Source: Paenibacillus sp. 19GGS1-52 (lineage in GTDB: Bacteria; Bacillota; Bacilli; Paenibacillales; Paenibacillaceae). From it: a stretch of DNA of 64,000 bases. The position numbers and the translations under genes are program-made. The stretch lies in assembly GCF_022369515.1 (NCBI RefSeq), contig NZ_CP059724.1, positions 3,844,001 through 3,908,000 on the forward strand, in the 5' to 3' direction. Of this stretch, positions 1 through 8,288 are shown in pieces. The notes under the pieces were generated by a model. The model was given only the letters and a program-made list of their open reading frames with translations. It was not told the origin of the DNA and searched no databases. Position 1 is the stretch's first letter, and each line of letters opens with the position of its first letter.

Positions 1-507
1 TTCGTCGTCTGTAAATGAATCGCTGTAATGGACCGAGCCCGGATCAAGACGATACACGGCAAGTCCAGTTGAGATACGGATCTCCCTCGCCATCATGCCG
101 AGTAGGTCAGCGTTTCCGCCATGGGTATTGAACAGCAGCAGCTTCTTAAATCCGCTTCTGGCGACGGATGCGCCGATATCCTGAAGCACCATCATTAAAG
201 TCTGGGCTGACAATGTTAACGTGCCTGGAAATTCTGTGTGTTCGGTACTTTTACCATAATTAATAGAAGGAATCAGCCAGATGGGGGCATCCTCGGGAAG
301 GTGCTTGAATGTTTCCGCGATCAATGCCTCCCCCAGTAGAGTATCCGTGTAGACAGGCATATGAGGTCCATGCTGCTCAATGGCACCTACAGGAAGGACA
401 ATTAGCACATCCTCCTTCGGCATCGCTTTAATTTCCTGAGTCGTCAGTCTTGGTAGAAAATGGCGATCAAAAGCATTTCCGTTATATCTGAATACCAAAA
501 CACTCAC
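1..507 (-). CDS. creatininase family protein, 3' end outside window
   Basis: This is the N-terminal ~169 residues of a creatininase-type metal-dependent amidohydrolase; the C-terminus lies beyond base 1. Visible family motifs are V-G-A-I-E-Q-H-G-P-H (residues ~37-46), the following T-D-T-L-L-G-E-A metal-site segment, and N-T-H-G-G-N-A (~140), the hallmark metal/substrate loop. Members hydrolyse cyclic or linear amides such as creatinine or act in cofactor pathways (MftE, ArfB types); the substrate cannot be told here. The start is GTG at 507, with an AGGTGAG-like site overlapping it; a TTG at 498 with better spacing is an alternative. It is divergent from the broken DeoR-type gene, which would be the natural regulator of this unit. 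Confidence 0.85.
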   Translation of the reverse strand, partial: MSVLVFRYNGNAFDRHFLPRLTTQEIKAMPKEDVLIVLPVGAIEQHGPHMPVYTDTLLGEALIAETFKHLPEDAPIWLIPSINYGKSTEHTEFPGTLTLSAQTLMMVLQDIGASVARSGFKKLLLFNTHGGNADLLGMMAREIRISTGLAVYRLDPGSVHYSDSFTDDE

Positions 508-796
508 CTCATACTTCAAATTTTATTTATGTTATATAATATAACATAGTAATGCGAAGTCATTCTCCTATTCGGCCGAAAACCGATATTTAAAGCTGCA
601 TTTAGGATTTGGAGTCACTTAAAATAACATTTGTATATCATATATATCACACAAACGAAAGCTTGCATAGCATTAATTCACACCAAACGAACATATTTAG
701 TTAAATTTCTTACTGACAAGGGAACATCATAAAGATATAATTGTTAAAAATACCGACAAAAGTGCGATTGTACCGATGTGGGGGAGGAATCATCAC
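508..796. promoter_or_regulatory. divergent intergenic region, creatininase / DeoR
   Basis: An AT-rich ~290-base spacer between two divergent genes. It must hold both promoters. The stretch 525-550 is rich in TTATAT/ATAATATAAC and is a plausible -10 area for the left gene. I see no clear operator palindrome or riboswitch. Confidence 0.4.
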
Positions 797-1572
797 ATGC
801 TCATGGGAACAAGACAACATGAAATCATGAAATTGCTTGAGCTTAAGCAACAAGTAACGATCATAGAACTTGCAGAGGTATTCAAAGTCTCGCAGATGAC
901 CATACGTCGCGATCTGGACCAATTGCAGTCCGAAGGTAGAATTCAGCGTTCCCACGGTGGGGCGGTTAAAGTTAAAAGATTCATGGGCGCTGATTACGAT
1001 CAACGATCGAACGAAAATAAAGCTGAGAAGCTTGCCATTGCAAGGGAAGCCGTGAACCATATCGAGGATGGGATGAGCATTATTCTGGATGCAGGGACAA
1101 CGGTCGCGGGGATGGTAGAAGAATTAGAGAAGTTTAAGGGTCTAAAAATCATTACCCGTGATTTACACACGGCTCTACTTCTCTCCAACGAAGAGAGATT
1201 TGGCAGTTTCGACGTCTACTGCACGGGGGGCGGCTAAGCAAGTGGGCTTACAGCTTAGACGGCATCTATACGGAGAAGATGCTCGCTTCTTTGACAGTGG
1301 ATGTGGCATTCCTTACTTGTGAAGCTATTTCACATGCCAAGGGAGCTATGGCTTGGTCGCCCGTGCTCGTAGGTGCCAGACAGAGCGCGATGAACGCAGC
1401 AGACAAAAATATTCTGCTGGTCGATTCGACCAAGTTCAGTTATAATTCACTCGCGATCTTCGCCAGTCTTGACTCGTTCGATGAGATTATTACGGAGAGT
1501 GGACTCGATGAAGACGAAGCAGAGGTTTATAGGACTGCCGGCTTTCCACTTCGCATCGTGCCCGTCTTGTAG
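797..1572 (+). pseudogene. DeoR-family transcriptional regulator, frameshifted
   Basis: Two reading frames together spell a full-length (~258 aa) DeoR-type sugar-metabolism repressor. The first frame carries the N-terminal HTH (G-T-R-Q-H-E-I...V-S-Q-M-T-I-R-R-D-L...R-S-H-G-G-A, residues 3-60) and the start of the sugar-phosphate sensor domain (I-L-D-A-G-T-T-V). It stops after Y-C-T-G-G-G at 1237. The other frame continues with R-L-S-K-W-A-Y-S-L-D-G and runs to 1572 (D-S-T-K-F motif near the end). One G added to the six-G run at 1225-1230 restores the family motif T-G-G-R-L-S. The start is ATG 797, behind GGGGGAGG at 780-786; an in-frame ATG at 776 precedes that site. It is either a genuine null allele, a phase-variable tract or a homopolymer error. 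Confidence 0.85.
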
Positions 1573-1614
1573 TCGCCCAACAGAAACTACACCCATAAGA
1601 AGACTGTAGACAAA

Positions 1615-1652
1615 TAGGGTTTCAGAACTTGACCCTAAGTTCTGAAACCCTA
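1615..1652 (+). terminator. strong hairpin after the DeoR gene
   Basis: A perfect 16-bp inverted repeat (TAGGGTTTCAGAACTT, 1615-1630, against 1637-1652) with a 6-base loop, 43 bases past the DeoR stop. The trailing T-run is weak, so it may act as a stabilising or bidirectional end. Confidence 0.6.
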
Positions 1653-1682
1653 TAAACAAAAATGAAAGTGGATACTTGCCTA

Positions 1683-1835
1683 AAGAAATATTTGACCTCC
1701 AATGATAGGACCAATCATTCTTGCTAAAGCACGAATAGATCAGAGCAATGGACGACGGCCATATTTGTCACTCAAAGCTCCAAGTGCGGGGGCCGCAAAG
1801 AAACACAGAGATAAGACCGAATATTAAAGCATGTT
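1683..1835 (-). pseudogene. remnant of an MFS drug-efflux transporter
   Basis: The minus strand of this gap still spells F-A-A-P-A-L-G-A-L-S-D-K-Y-G-R-R-P-L-L, the MFS loop 2-3 signature (G-x-L-S-D-R-x-G-R-R). After an in-frame stop it continues A-R-M-I-G-P-I-I-G-G, which is like the antiporter motif of TM5. The two motifs normally lie ~60-80 residues apart, so an internal deletion has joined them; a further frame change is seen upstream near 1815. It sits just downstream of a MarR gene in the same direction, the usual marR-efflux pump order, so the pump of that operon has been lost. Confidence 0.7.
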
Positions 1836-1874
1836 TATCTACGGTTTGTTCCTTGTCAACAAAATAATAACAAT

Positions 1875-1911
1875 AAAAAGGCAGTTCGTTCTCCATAGAG
1901 CCCGGCTGCCT
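1875..1911 (-). terminator. hairpin downstream of marR
   Basis: On the minus strand AGGCAG ... CTGCC is followed by TTTTTATTG, 26 bases after the MarR stop. The stem is short and the loop long (~21 bases), so this is a moderate call. Confidence 0.45.
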
Positions 1912-1936
1912 GTGGTTTCATTTTCATTATTCAAAT

Positions 1937-2410
1937 TTATTCCGACTTTATATCCATACCCAGTTTCTTTATTTCTGCATCCAAATGCTTATTATACTTC
2001 TCCATGAAGCTAAGCATACTGTCATATTGTTCCACGGTTACTTGCTCGAATACGGCTTTATCCCGCTCTTGAAACTCTTTGTGCAGCTCCTCATGGATTT
2101 TATAAATTACTTTCCCTTGCTCAGTAAGTCTAAAATAGATTTCTTTCTTGTTGTCCGGCTTCTGGTAACTTTCTACAAGGCCTTTTTCCATGAGCTTCTT
2201 AGTCATTTTACTTATCGCACCGCGAGTCATATAAAAGGTCTCCGCAAGTTTTGTCACATTGGAATCTACATTTCTTTCAATGTATTCGATGCAATGGACT
2301 TCAGAAGGCTTATAACCCTTAAGGCTGTCTTCCATCTTATCCTTATTAAGCCAAACCAACTTGTTAAATACGTCTCTGAAACCCATTAAGACCTGTTCTT
2401 CTTTGTTCAT
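1937..2410 (-). CDS. MarR-family transcriptional regulator
   Basis: A 157-aa winged-helix regulator. The central wHTH is clear: S-N-V-T-K-L-A-E-T-F-Y-M-T-R-G-A-I-S-K-M-T-K-K-L (residues ~50-73), then G-L-V-E-S-Y-Q and a wing with D-N-K-K-E-I-Y-F-R-L-T-E-Q-G. The flanking helices would form the dimer interface. Such proteins usually repress a neighbouring transporter or detoxifying enzyme and release DNA on binding small aromatic or other toxic molecules. The gene immediately downstream is only a degraded MFS pump, so the regulator may now be an orphan controlling itself or distant targets. The start ATG at 2410 follows GGGAGGA with good spacing. Confidence 0.9.
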   Translation of the reverse strand: MNKEEQVLMGFRDVFNKLVWLNKDKMEDSLKGYKPSEVHCIEYIERNVDSNVTKLAETFYMTRGAISKMTKKLMEKGLVESYQKPDNKKEIYFRLTEQGKVIYKIHEELHKEFQERDKAVFEQVTVEQYDSMLSFMEKYNKHLDAEIKKLGMDIKSE

Positions 2411-2609
2411 GGCCTTATCCTCCCACCCGTTGGTGCATTAACAATATTATATTGAATTTTTGTTTCTATTTCAACAATCTTACAAGATCGAAAGCTTAAA
2501 GTGAGCATTTACAAAGTTTAAAAAAAGGGTTGGTATTTCAGGTTTAGCGCTATATAGTACATTTATGAGCAAAACTAGTAACTCTACTCTATCTAAGAGG
2601 TGTGAAACC

Positions 2610-3419
2610 ATGAAACTGCAATTCAACCTTTTTCCAGGCGGAATGTCCAAAGCACTCACGATGAGCTATGATGACGGACAACATTACGATATCCGACTAG
2701 CTGAGATTTTTGACAAGTATGGAATCAAAGGTACCTTCCATCTGAATAGTTCAACGCTGAATGCCCCAGGATTCTTAACGGGGAAGGAAGTAGAGCGTAT
2801 TTTCAAAAATCACGAAGTGTCCGCTCATTCCGTTACCCATCCGCATTTGGAAAGACTGCCGTTGCCAATGGTTGTCGATGAACTGCTTGAAGACCGTAAA
2901 CGGCTGGAGCCTTTAGTTGATTATCCAATCCGCGGGATGTCCTATCCTTTTGGAACCTATTCGCCAGCCATTATCGCTCCACTTCAATCCGCAGGGATCG
3001 AGTATAGTCGTACCGTCGCCTCTACTTATCAATTTGACCTTCCGCTCCATTTTATGGAATGGCATCCTACCTGCCATCACAGTGAGGATATTCATAATAT
3101 CTGGGAACGCTTTGTGCTGCAAGGGCCCTCACAGAAACTGAACCTCTGCTATATTTGGGGCCATAGCTTTGAGTTCGAGCGGCAGAATAATTGGGAACTG
3201 ATCGAAACTTTTTGTCAGAAAGCCGGGGGACACTCGAATATCTGGTATGCGACTAATATTGAGATCTATGATTACGTCACCGCGCTGCATTCCTTGAAGA
3301 TTAGCGCTGACCATTCCGTGATCCGCAACAACTCGGCTATAGATGTATGGGTTTCCATTGAAGACAAACCAGTTCACATTAAAGGTGGCACCACACATTA
3401 CGCTCGTCCTTCACAATAG
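2610..3419 (+). CDS. polysaccharide deacetylase family protein
   Basis: A 269-aa NodB-homology (carbohydrate esterase 4-like) protein. Motif 1 L-T-M-S-Y-D-D-G gives the paired aspartates, motif 2 S-A-H-S-V-T-H-P-H-L the metal-binding histidines, and S-Y-P-F-G-T-Y-S is motif 3. Family members remove acetyl or formyl groups from sugars or act on other C-N bonds. There is no signal peptide or membrane segment from this start, so an intracellular substrate is likely rather than cell wall. I chose ATG 2610 because AGAGGTG sits 8 bases before it; an upstream in-frame ATG at 2565 has no ribosome site. It ends at a strong shared terminator opposite an aldo/keto reductase. Confidence 0.85.
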   Translation: MKLQFNLFPGGMSKALTMSYDDGQHYDIRLAEIFDKYGIKGTFHLNSSTLNAPGFLTGKEVERIFKNHEVSAHSVTHPHLERLPLPMVVDELLEDRKRLEPLVDYPIRGMSYPFGTYSPAIIAPLQSAGIEYSRTVASTYQFDLPLHFMEWHPTCHHSEDIHNIWERFVLQGPSQKLNLCYIWGHSFEFERQNNWELIETFCQKAGGHSNIWYATNIEIYDYVTALHSLKISADHSVIRNNSAIDVWVSIEDKPVHIKGGTTHYARPSQ

Positions 3420-3432
3420 GACAAATAGGCAC

Positions 3433-3471
3433 AAAAAGAGTGAGCATCCATTGTAGATGCTCACTCTTTTT
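3433..3471. terminator. bidirectional terminator
   Basis: A perfect 16-bp inverted repeat (AAAAAGAGTGAGCATC at 3433-3448, complement at 3456-3471) with a 7-base loop and T runs on both strands, between two convergent genes. Confidence 0.93.
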
Positions 3472-3475
3472 GTGT

Positions 3476-4459
3476 TTATATTCCGCCGCGGATAAATGGA
3501 GCAACCTGATTCTTGTAAAAAGCGCTCAAGCGGTCCATTTCTTCCGCTGTAAAAGTAGGTACATTCAGTGTTGCGAGGTTATCCTCTACCTGCGCTTCAT
3601 TCTTAAATCCAGGAATTACACAAGTAACTGCAGGATGATCAAGTATCCAGCGCATCGAGGCTCTCGCCATATTGTCGCGTTCATCCGCAATCCACTCCAA
3701 ATCTCGAGCCAGTTCCACACCTTTAACGAAGGGTAGTCCGGCAAAGGTCTCTCCCACATTGAATTGTTCACCATTTGCGTTAAAGTTTCGATGATCGTTG
3801 GCCTGAAACGTGCTGTTTTCCTTGAATTTACCTGTCAATAATCCGCTGGCCAGAGGTAGACGAACGAGTATGCCCACCCCATTAGCCTGTGCCTGAGGCA
3901 ACAGCACCTCCGCTGGTTGTTGACGGAAAAGGTTGAAGATTACTTGGAGCGCCTTCACCCCTGGAGACTTCATGCATAACAAGCCTTCTTCTATCGTCTC
4001 CACACTTACGCCGTAATGGCGGATCTTGCCTTCCTGCTTTAATTTATCCAGCACGGTGAAGATGCTTCCATCCCGCATTATCTCTATAGGTGGGCAGTGA
4101 ATTTGATACAGATCAATTCGTTCTCTTTGTAAGCGTTTCAAACTTTGTTCGCAATATTCCCTTACCTTTTGCTCTGTATAGTTCTTAGGATCATGAATGT
4201 CGCCGAAACGGCAAAATTTAGTGGCAATATGTATGCTGTCCGCTTTACCTTTAGTAGCTTTGGCAAGCAGTTCCTCAGCATGACCAGAGCCGTATACATC
4301 CGCAGTATCAAAGAAATTGACACCCTGCTCCATAGCAAGAGCAAGCCCTTTTAATCCGTCCTCATCCCGACTAGTTCCCCAATCACCACCAATGGCCCAT
4401 GTGCCAAAGCTGACTTCACTTACCTTTAACTCGGTATTGCCCAATTGACGATAGTTCAT
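3476..4459 (-). CDS. aldo/keto reductase
   Basis: A 327-aa (beta/alpha)8 NADPH-dependent aldo/keto reductase of the broad bacterial AKR11/12-like type. The catalytic tetrad is visible: Asp and Tyr in F-D-T-A-D-V-Y-G (~50-57), Lys in I-A-T-K-F (~81) and His in Y-Q-I-H-C-P-P (~121). The C-terminal half carries the cofactor region (P-A-V-T-C-V-I-P-G-F-K-N). It reduces aldehydes or sugar-type carbonyls; the substrate is unknown. It stands alone between a terminator and a divergently spaced secreted phosphoesterase. The ATG at 4459 has AGGAGG-like sequence 8 bases upstream. Confidence 0.9.
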   Translation of the reverse strand: MNYRQLGNTELKVSEVSFGTWAIGGDWGTSRDEDGLKGLALAMEQGVNFFDTADVYGSGHAEELLAKATKGKADSIHIATKFCRFGDIHDPKNYTEQKVREYCEQSLKRLQRERIDLYQIHCPPIEIMRDGSIFTVLDKLKQEGKIRHYGVSVETIEEGLLCMKSPGVKALQVIFNLFRQQPAEVLLPQAQANGVGILVRLPLASGLLTGKFKENSTFQANDHRNFNANGEQFNVGETFAGLPFVKGVELARDLEWIADERDNMARASMRWILDHPAVTCVIPGFKNEAQVEDNLATLNVPTFTAEEMDRLSAFYKNQVAPFIRGGI

Positions 4460-4546
4460 GTTTCGTATCCTCCTAAATTAGATTTAGCTATTAGTAGTGT
4501 AAGCCAGATACTGAGATTCAGCAATCCGGAGAGGAAATTCGTGAAA

Positions 4547-5500
4547 TCACTTCCAAACTGAAGTAATTGCCTTTGCTTCTGAACTATGACCCAAGGGGCT
4601 CAAGTGGTATAGATCTTCAATAGTTCGCAGTACACGGTAATGTGTGATCTTGTCGGAATAGGTTCCTGGCTTAATCATTTGCCCTACAAATATTACAGGG
4701 ATTCTGTTTTCTTTGGTGAAATCGTCTTCGTCCCAGGTGACAATCAGCAAACTGTTATGTTCTTGCGCCCAAGCAGCGTAACCACCCAAATATTTTTTCA
4801 GCCATGTATCTGCTTCTTCAATGGTTCCATCATGCATATCATCCTTTACATTCGGAATTACAAAAGAAACGGTTGGCAGTTTGGAAAAATCCTTGGGGAA
4901 ATCCGTCAACGGACGATTCCACGTTGTTGGAACATTACTAAACTGAGCCCACGGGTTATGCTTTCTTGCGTAGACGTTGGTTGAGCAGCCTGTATAGCCG
5001 GTCTTCGGCAGGTTCTCCGAGTATCCGGTGAATGTGAGCCCTGCTTTTTTCAGTTCGCTAGCCAGATTCCCCCCGGAAAAAGGACCTTTGCAGGAATCGT
5101 CGGTTACATTCTGAGTGGAACCCGAGAATAAAGCCAAGTAATTCGGCTGACTGGGATGTGTCACTGCATAAGCTTTGGTAAATAAAGCTCCTTGCTTGAT
5201 CAGGGACTGCATATAGGGAGCTTTGGAGCTTCCAACAATTTTCTTATAGGAATGATTCTCCTCAACCACGACCACGATATGATCCACAGTCTTGACGGGT
5301 AATCCTTTTGCCACCTGAACGAAAGTGTTGGATGTATAGTTGGACGTCAGTAAGGGCATGAGCGTAAGATCCTGCACATTTTGAATAGGCGATGGATTCT
5401 CTAACAACTCTGCTTGCTTCAAAGCTAGAACGGAATGGCCGCTGAAAAGGACCAAAAATGATAAGAGTACGCCTAACAGTAACTTTCTACTTGTTGTCAA
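4547..5500 (-). CDS. secreted phosphoesterase (acid phosphatase / PLC-like)
   Basis: A 317-aa member of the phosphoesterase family that includes acid phosphatases and phosphatidylcholine-type phospholipase C. The N-terminus (residues 1-27, hydrophobic core L-L-G-V-L-L-S-F-L-V-L-F, ending S-V-L-A) is a signal peptide, so the enzyme is exported. Motifs: V-V-V-V-E-E-N-H-S-Y (~77-86, metal-binding Glu/Asn), T-H-P-S-Q-P-N-Y-L-A-L-F-S-G (nucleophile loop), the cysteine-containing D-D-S-C, and T-W-D-E-D-D late (second metal site). Phospholipase C members are larger; this size fits an acid phosphatase. It starts at a TTG behind GGGGGTAGAGG. Confidence 0.85.
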   Translation of the reverse strand: MTTSRKLLLGVLLSFLVLFSGHSVLALKQAELLENPSPIQNVQDLTLMPLLTSNYTSNTFVQVAKGLPVKTVDHIVVVVEENHSYKKIVGSSKAPYMQSLIKQGALFTKAYAVTHPSQPNYLALFSGSTQNVTDDSCKGPFSGGNLASELKKAGLTFTGYSENLPKTGYTGCSTNVYARKHNPWAQFSNVPTTWNRPLTDFPKDFSKLPTVSFVIPNVKDDMHDGTIEEADTWLKKYLGGYAAWAQEHNSLLIVTWDEDDFTKENRIPVIFVGQMIKPGTYSDKITHYRVLRTIEDLYHLSPLGHSSEAKAITSVWK

Positions 5501-5640
5501 TAACCTCTACCCCCTTGTGGTTTCGTTGTAACATCTAGATGTATTAACTATATCGGTAAGAAATTAAGATATAGTTAAACGTCATGATTAAGGAGAAAGG
5601 GGATGCTAATTATCAATTGGATACAGCCCGAAGTGATATG

Positions 5641-6090
5641 TTAGTTGTCGATACGCTGCGGCTGTAGAATCGCCTGCAACTCATTTTTATTCAACAATAA
5701 ATCTTGCAGCGTATATTCACTAAGTACATTTAAATAAGCATGTAGTGCTCTGGCAAGAACCCCTTTTAGTCCACATACTTGAGAGATCGGACAGCTGTTG
5801 GTAGCAGGATTGAAGCATTCGACGAGGTGAAAATCATCTTCCATCCGGCGTATGACCTCCCCGATATTAATCTCTTCAGGTGCATGTGCCAGCCGGATGC
5901 CACCTCCCCGTCCCCTAACCGTTTCGATGAACCCGGCTCTGCCGAGTTCATGGGAAACTTTCATCAAATGATTCTTGGAGATATGATACGCCTCTGATAT
6001 ATCCTGTATAGTTGACAGTTCACTTCGCTCTTTTGCCCCGAGATAAAGTAGAATTCGCAAGGAAAAGTCGGTGTACATGGTAAGTCTCAT
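5641..6090 (-). CDS. nsrR: NsrR, Rrf2-family nitric-oxide-sensing repressor
   Basis: A 149-aa Rrf2-type iron-sulfur regulator. The N-terminal wHTH (T-M-Y-T-D-F-S-L-R-I-L-L-Y-L, then I-S-K-N-H-L-M-K-V and the G-R-G-G-G-I-R-L-A wing) is intact. Three cysteines in C-x8-C-x5-C arrangement (E-C-F-N-P...S-C-P-I-S-Q-V-C, ~92-107) match the NsrR cluster ligands. NsrR carries a [4Fe-4S] cluster that is destroyed by NO, releasing repression of NO-protective genes. The divergent neighbour is flavohemoglobin hmp, the classic NsrR target, which supports the name over the related IscR or CymR. Confidence 0.9.
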   Translation of the reverse strand: MRLTMYTDFSLRILLYLGAKERSELSTIQDISEAYHISKNHLMKVSHELGRAGFIETVRGRGGGIRLAHAPEEINIGEVIRRMEDDFHLVECFNPATNSCPISQVCGLKGVLARALHAYLNVLSEYTLQDLLLNKNELQAILQPQRIDN

Positions 6091-6138
6091 TTCTTCTCTC
6101 CACCTATGGCTTTAGTATGTGATCTATATTACATAAAA

Positions 6139-6190
6139 GAATGTATTATTTGTCTATTTCGTTAAAGTGGTATTTTAAATATATCTTTTA
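6139..6190. promoter_or_regulatory. putative NsrR operator in the nsrR-hmp spacer
   Basis: GGTATTTTAAATATATC (6169-6185) is an AT-rich imperfect dyad centred on TTTAAA, resembling the sites bound by NsrR in Bacillus. A second weaker match, ATGTATTATTTGT, lies at 6141-6153. The position between the divergent genes suits joint control. Confidence 0.5.
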
Positions 6191-6221
6191 GGTGAAGATA
6201 AGTATATATTAAATTATAGTA

Positions 6222-7421
6222 ATGAAAGGAGTGGTTTATATATTATCCCAAGAAAAACGAGATATCGTCAAATCAACCGCACCTGTCTTAGCGGAGCATG
6301 GCACAACTATTACAAAAGTGTTCTACCAGAATTTGTTTAACGCTCATCCAGAACTACTCAATATATTTAATCATGCCAACCAGGCACAAGGCCGCCAGCA
6401 AGCCGCACTAGCGAATGCAATATACGCAGCGGCTGTCCATATTGATAACCTAGAGAACATTTTACCTGCAGTTGTCCAGATCGCAAATAAGCATGTCAGC
6501 CTGGGGATCAAGCCGGAGCATTACCCGATCGTCGGCGAATTTTTACTGAAAGCGATCAAGGAAGTGTTAGGTGATGCTGCAACAGATGAAATTCTTAATG
6601 CATGGGAAGAAGCCTACGGCGTTATTGCCGATGCCTTTATCGGCGTCGAAGCAAATATGTACAAAGAAGCGCGGGAACAAGAAAATGGCTGGAACTTCTT
6701 CAAACCATTTACCGTTGTATTGAAGAAACAGGAAAGTGACATTATTACCTCATTCTACTTGAAACCGGCAGATGGGTCCAACGTACCAGATTTCAAACCT
6801 GGTCAATACATTTCCCTTCGCGTTTCAATTCCAGGTGAGCAATATACAATGATTCGCCAGTACAGCCTGTCACAGGCAACAAGATCGGACGAATTCCGGA
6901 TCTCCGTGAAACGCGAAGCCGACAATGATCCGAATGGCGTCGTCTCTGTGTTTCTTCATAAGCAGATCCATGAGGGAGACACTGTTGAAGTGAGCGCCCC
7001 TGCCGGTGAATTTTTGCTTGATGTAACAAAAACAACACCAGTAGCCTTTATCTCAGCTGGTGTCGGAATCACGCCCATGATGAGCATGCTCGAAACAGTA
7101 GCGACCACAACGCCGGACCGGCCAACTGTTTTCCTACACGCTGCGCGGAATGAAGCGCTCGCCGCTTTTCGTGATGATGTTGAAAAGCATGCTGCGAACA
7201 TGAATAATGCGAAGTACAAAACATTCTATTCGAGTGAACCTAATGGCATTATCACACGTGAAGTGCTGGAAACCTATGTCGATACCACCGGTGATGCCTA
7301 TGTATGCGGACCCGTTTCTTTTATGGAAGCTATGATTCGCGAATTGCGAACCCTGGGAATGACTGAAGGGCAAATTCACTATGAGTTCTTCGGTCCAGCC
7401 ATGCAATTAGATAACAACTAA
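6222..7421 (+). CDS. hmp: flavohemoglobin (nitric oxide dioxygenase)
   Basis: A ~393-399 aa flavohemoprotein that oxidises NO to nitrate using O2 and NAD(P)H. Domains: globin (~1-140, with I-A-N-K-H-V-S-L-G-I containing the proximal haem His), FAD-binding (~155-260, R-Q-Y-S-L-S motif) and NAD-binding (~265-395, S-A-G-V-G-I-T-P-M-M and Y-V-C-G-P). The start is uncertain. ATG 6222 has no ribosome site; instead AAAGGAG at 6225-6231 lies inside the frame, ideally spaced (8 bases) from ATA at 6240, exactly where relatives begin with M-L-S-Q. GTG 6231 is another option. It is divergent from nsrR and presumably NO-induced. Confidence 0.95.
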   Translation: MKGVVYILSQEKRDIVKSTAPVLAEHGTTITKVFYQNLFNAHPELLNIFNHANQAQGRQQAALANAIYAAAVHIDNLENILPAVVQIANKHVSLGIKPEHYPIVGEFLLKAIKEVLGDAATDEILNAWEEAYGVIADAFIGVEANMYKEAREQENGWNFFKPFTVVLKKQESDIITSFYLKPADGSNVPDFKPGQYISLRVSIPGEQYTMIRQYSLSQATRSDEFRISVKREADNDPNGVVSVFLHKQIHEGDTVEVSAPAGEFLLDVTKTTPVAFISAGVGITPMMSMLETVATTTPDRPTVFLHAARNEALAAFRDDVEKHAANMNNAKYKTFYSSEPNGIITREVLETYVDTTGDAYVCGPVSFMEAMIRELRTLGMTEGQIHYEFFGPAMQLDNN

Positions 7422-7463
7422 TTTTCACAAGACAAGGAACATTATTCATAATAGCAACCAAGA

Positions 7464-7552
7464 AGAAACGGGTATCGTCCTATATATGGACGATACCCGT
7501 TTCTTCGAGAAATATAAGGATAAGTAGTCGTGTGAAAATTCTAATATTTTCA
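7464..7552. repeat. dispersed palindromic repeat, copy A
   Basis: One of three related elements in the window (others at 21049-21108 and 58471-58560). It begins AGAAACGG, folds into a long hairpin (AAACGGGTATCGTCC with its complement ending at 7503), and continues TTCGAGAAATATAAGGATAA followed by TCGTGTGAAA-like sequence. It lies between the convergent hmp and HD-hydrolase genes and can serve as a terminator. Confidence 0.8.
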
Positions 7553-7554
7553 TC

Positions 7555-7600
7555 AAGACGACTTTCAATTCAGTAACGAATCGAAGATCGTCTTTTTGGG
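7555..7600. terminator. imperfect hairpin between convergent genes
   Basis: AAGACGACTTTCAATT pairs imperfectly with AATCGAAGATCGTCTT and is followed by TTTTTGGGG on the plus strand. It probably ends hmp read-through or backs up the repeat element. Confidence 0.45.
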
Positions 7601-7646
7601 GTTGCCAAGATTTCTCCCCTAATACACGGATCAACCTGGCTATTCC

Positions 7647-8276
7647 CTATAGAGCAAGAGCTTCTTCAGTTATGCGTTTAATATCAATCGAAGAAATCGT
7701 TTCTTCATTTACCATATCCGGTAAAACCTGTTCCAGGAAATACTCCACACATTTTAAATCGATATTCTTTATTTTTATTAAAGCATTACGGTACATGACC
7801 ACAAATTCTTTTTCGGTGTTTCCTCTCTGCAGCTCGGCAAATGCCTCGTAGACCTGATCCATTTTATCGGCGACTTCCAGAATCAGACCTTCCACAGACT
7901 CATCTTTTCCTTCACGCAATTGATTGTAAAAGATACTTTTGAACTCTTCGGGAATATGCTCTTCGATGAAATGATTCACCATCCCTTCCTCAACCTGCTG
8001 AATCAGCAAACGCAGCTGCATGGAAGAGTGTTTAACCGGAGTCTTAATGTCTCCAATAAAAATCTCACCGTAATCATGACTACTTGTAATTTCATAAAGC
8101 TTCTTCCAATCTATAATTGCACCATTTTTCTCTTCGATATCCGCCAATGTCTTTGCATATTGTACTACTTTCCACGAGTGGGCTGCCACGCTATGCTCTT
8201 CGAACTTGAACTTTCCCGGACAGCGTATGATTCTTTCCAATTCGTTCAGAGACCGGAAGTACTTGTGGATTCCCAT
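7647..8276 (-). CDS. HD-domain hydrolase, YfbR / HDDC2-like
   Basis: A ~209-aa HD-superfamily metal-dependent phosphohydrolase. The motif E-E-H-S-V-A-A-H-S-W (~26-35) and S-S-H-D-Y-G-E (~66-72) give the H...HD ligands; the conserved E-V-A-D-K-M-D supplies the last aspartate. Related YfbR enzymes are 5'-deoxynucleotidases, which release nucleosides from dNMPs, so a nucleotide-salvage role is likely but not proven. I prefer ATG 8276 (M-G-I-H-K-Y-F) because AAAGGATGG is correctly placed before it; ATG 8288 is too close to that site. Confidence 0.8.
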   Translation of the reverse strand: MGIHKYFRSLNELERIIRCPGKFKFEEHSVAAHSWKVVQYAKTLADIEEKNGAIIDWKKLYEITSSHDYGEIFIGDIKTPVKHSSMQLRLLIQQVEEGMVNHFIEEHIPEEFKSIFYNQLREGKDESVEGLILEVADKMDQVYEAFAELQRGNTEKEFVVMYRNALIKIKNIDLKCVEYFLEQVLPDMVNEETISSIDIKRITEEALAL

Positions 8277-8288
8277 TATGTCAGCCAT

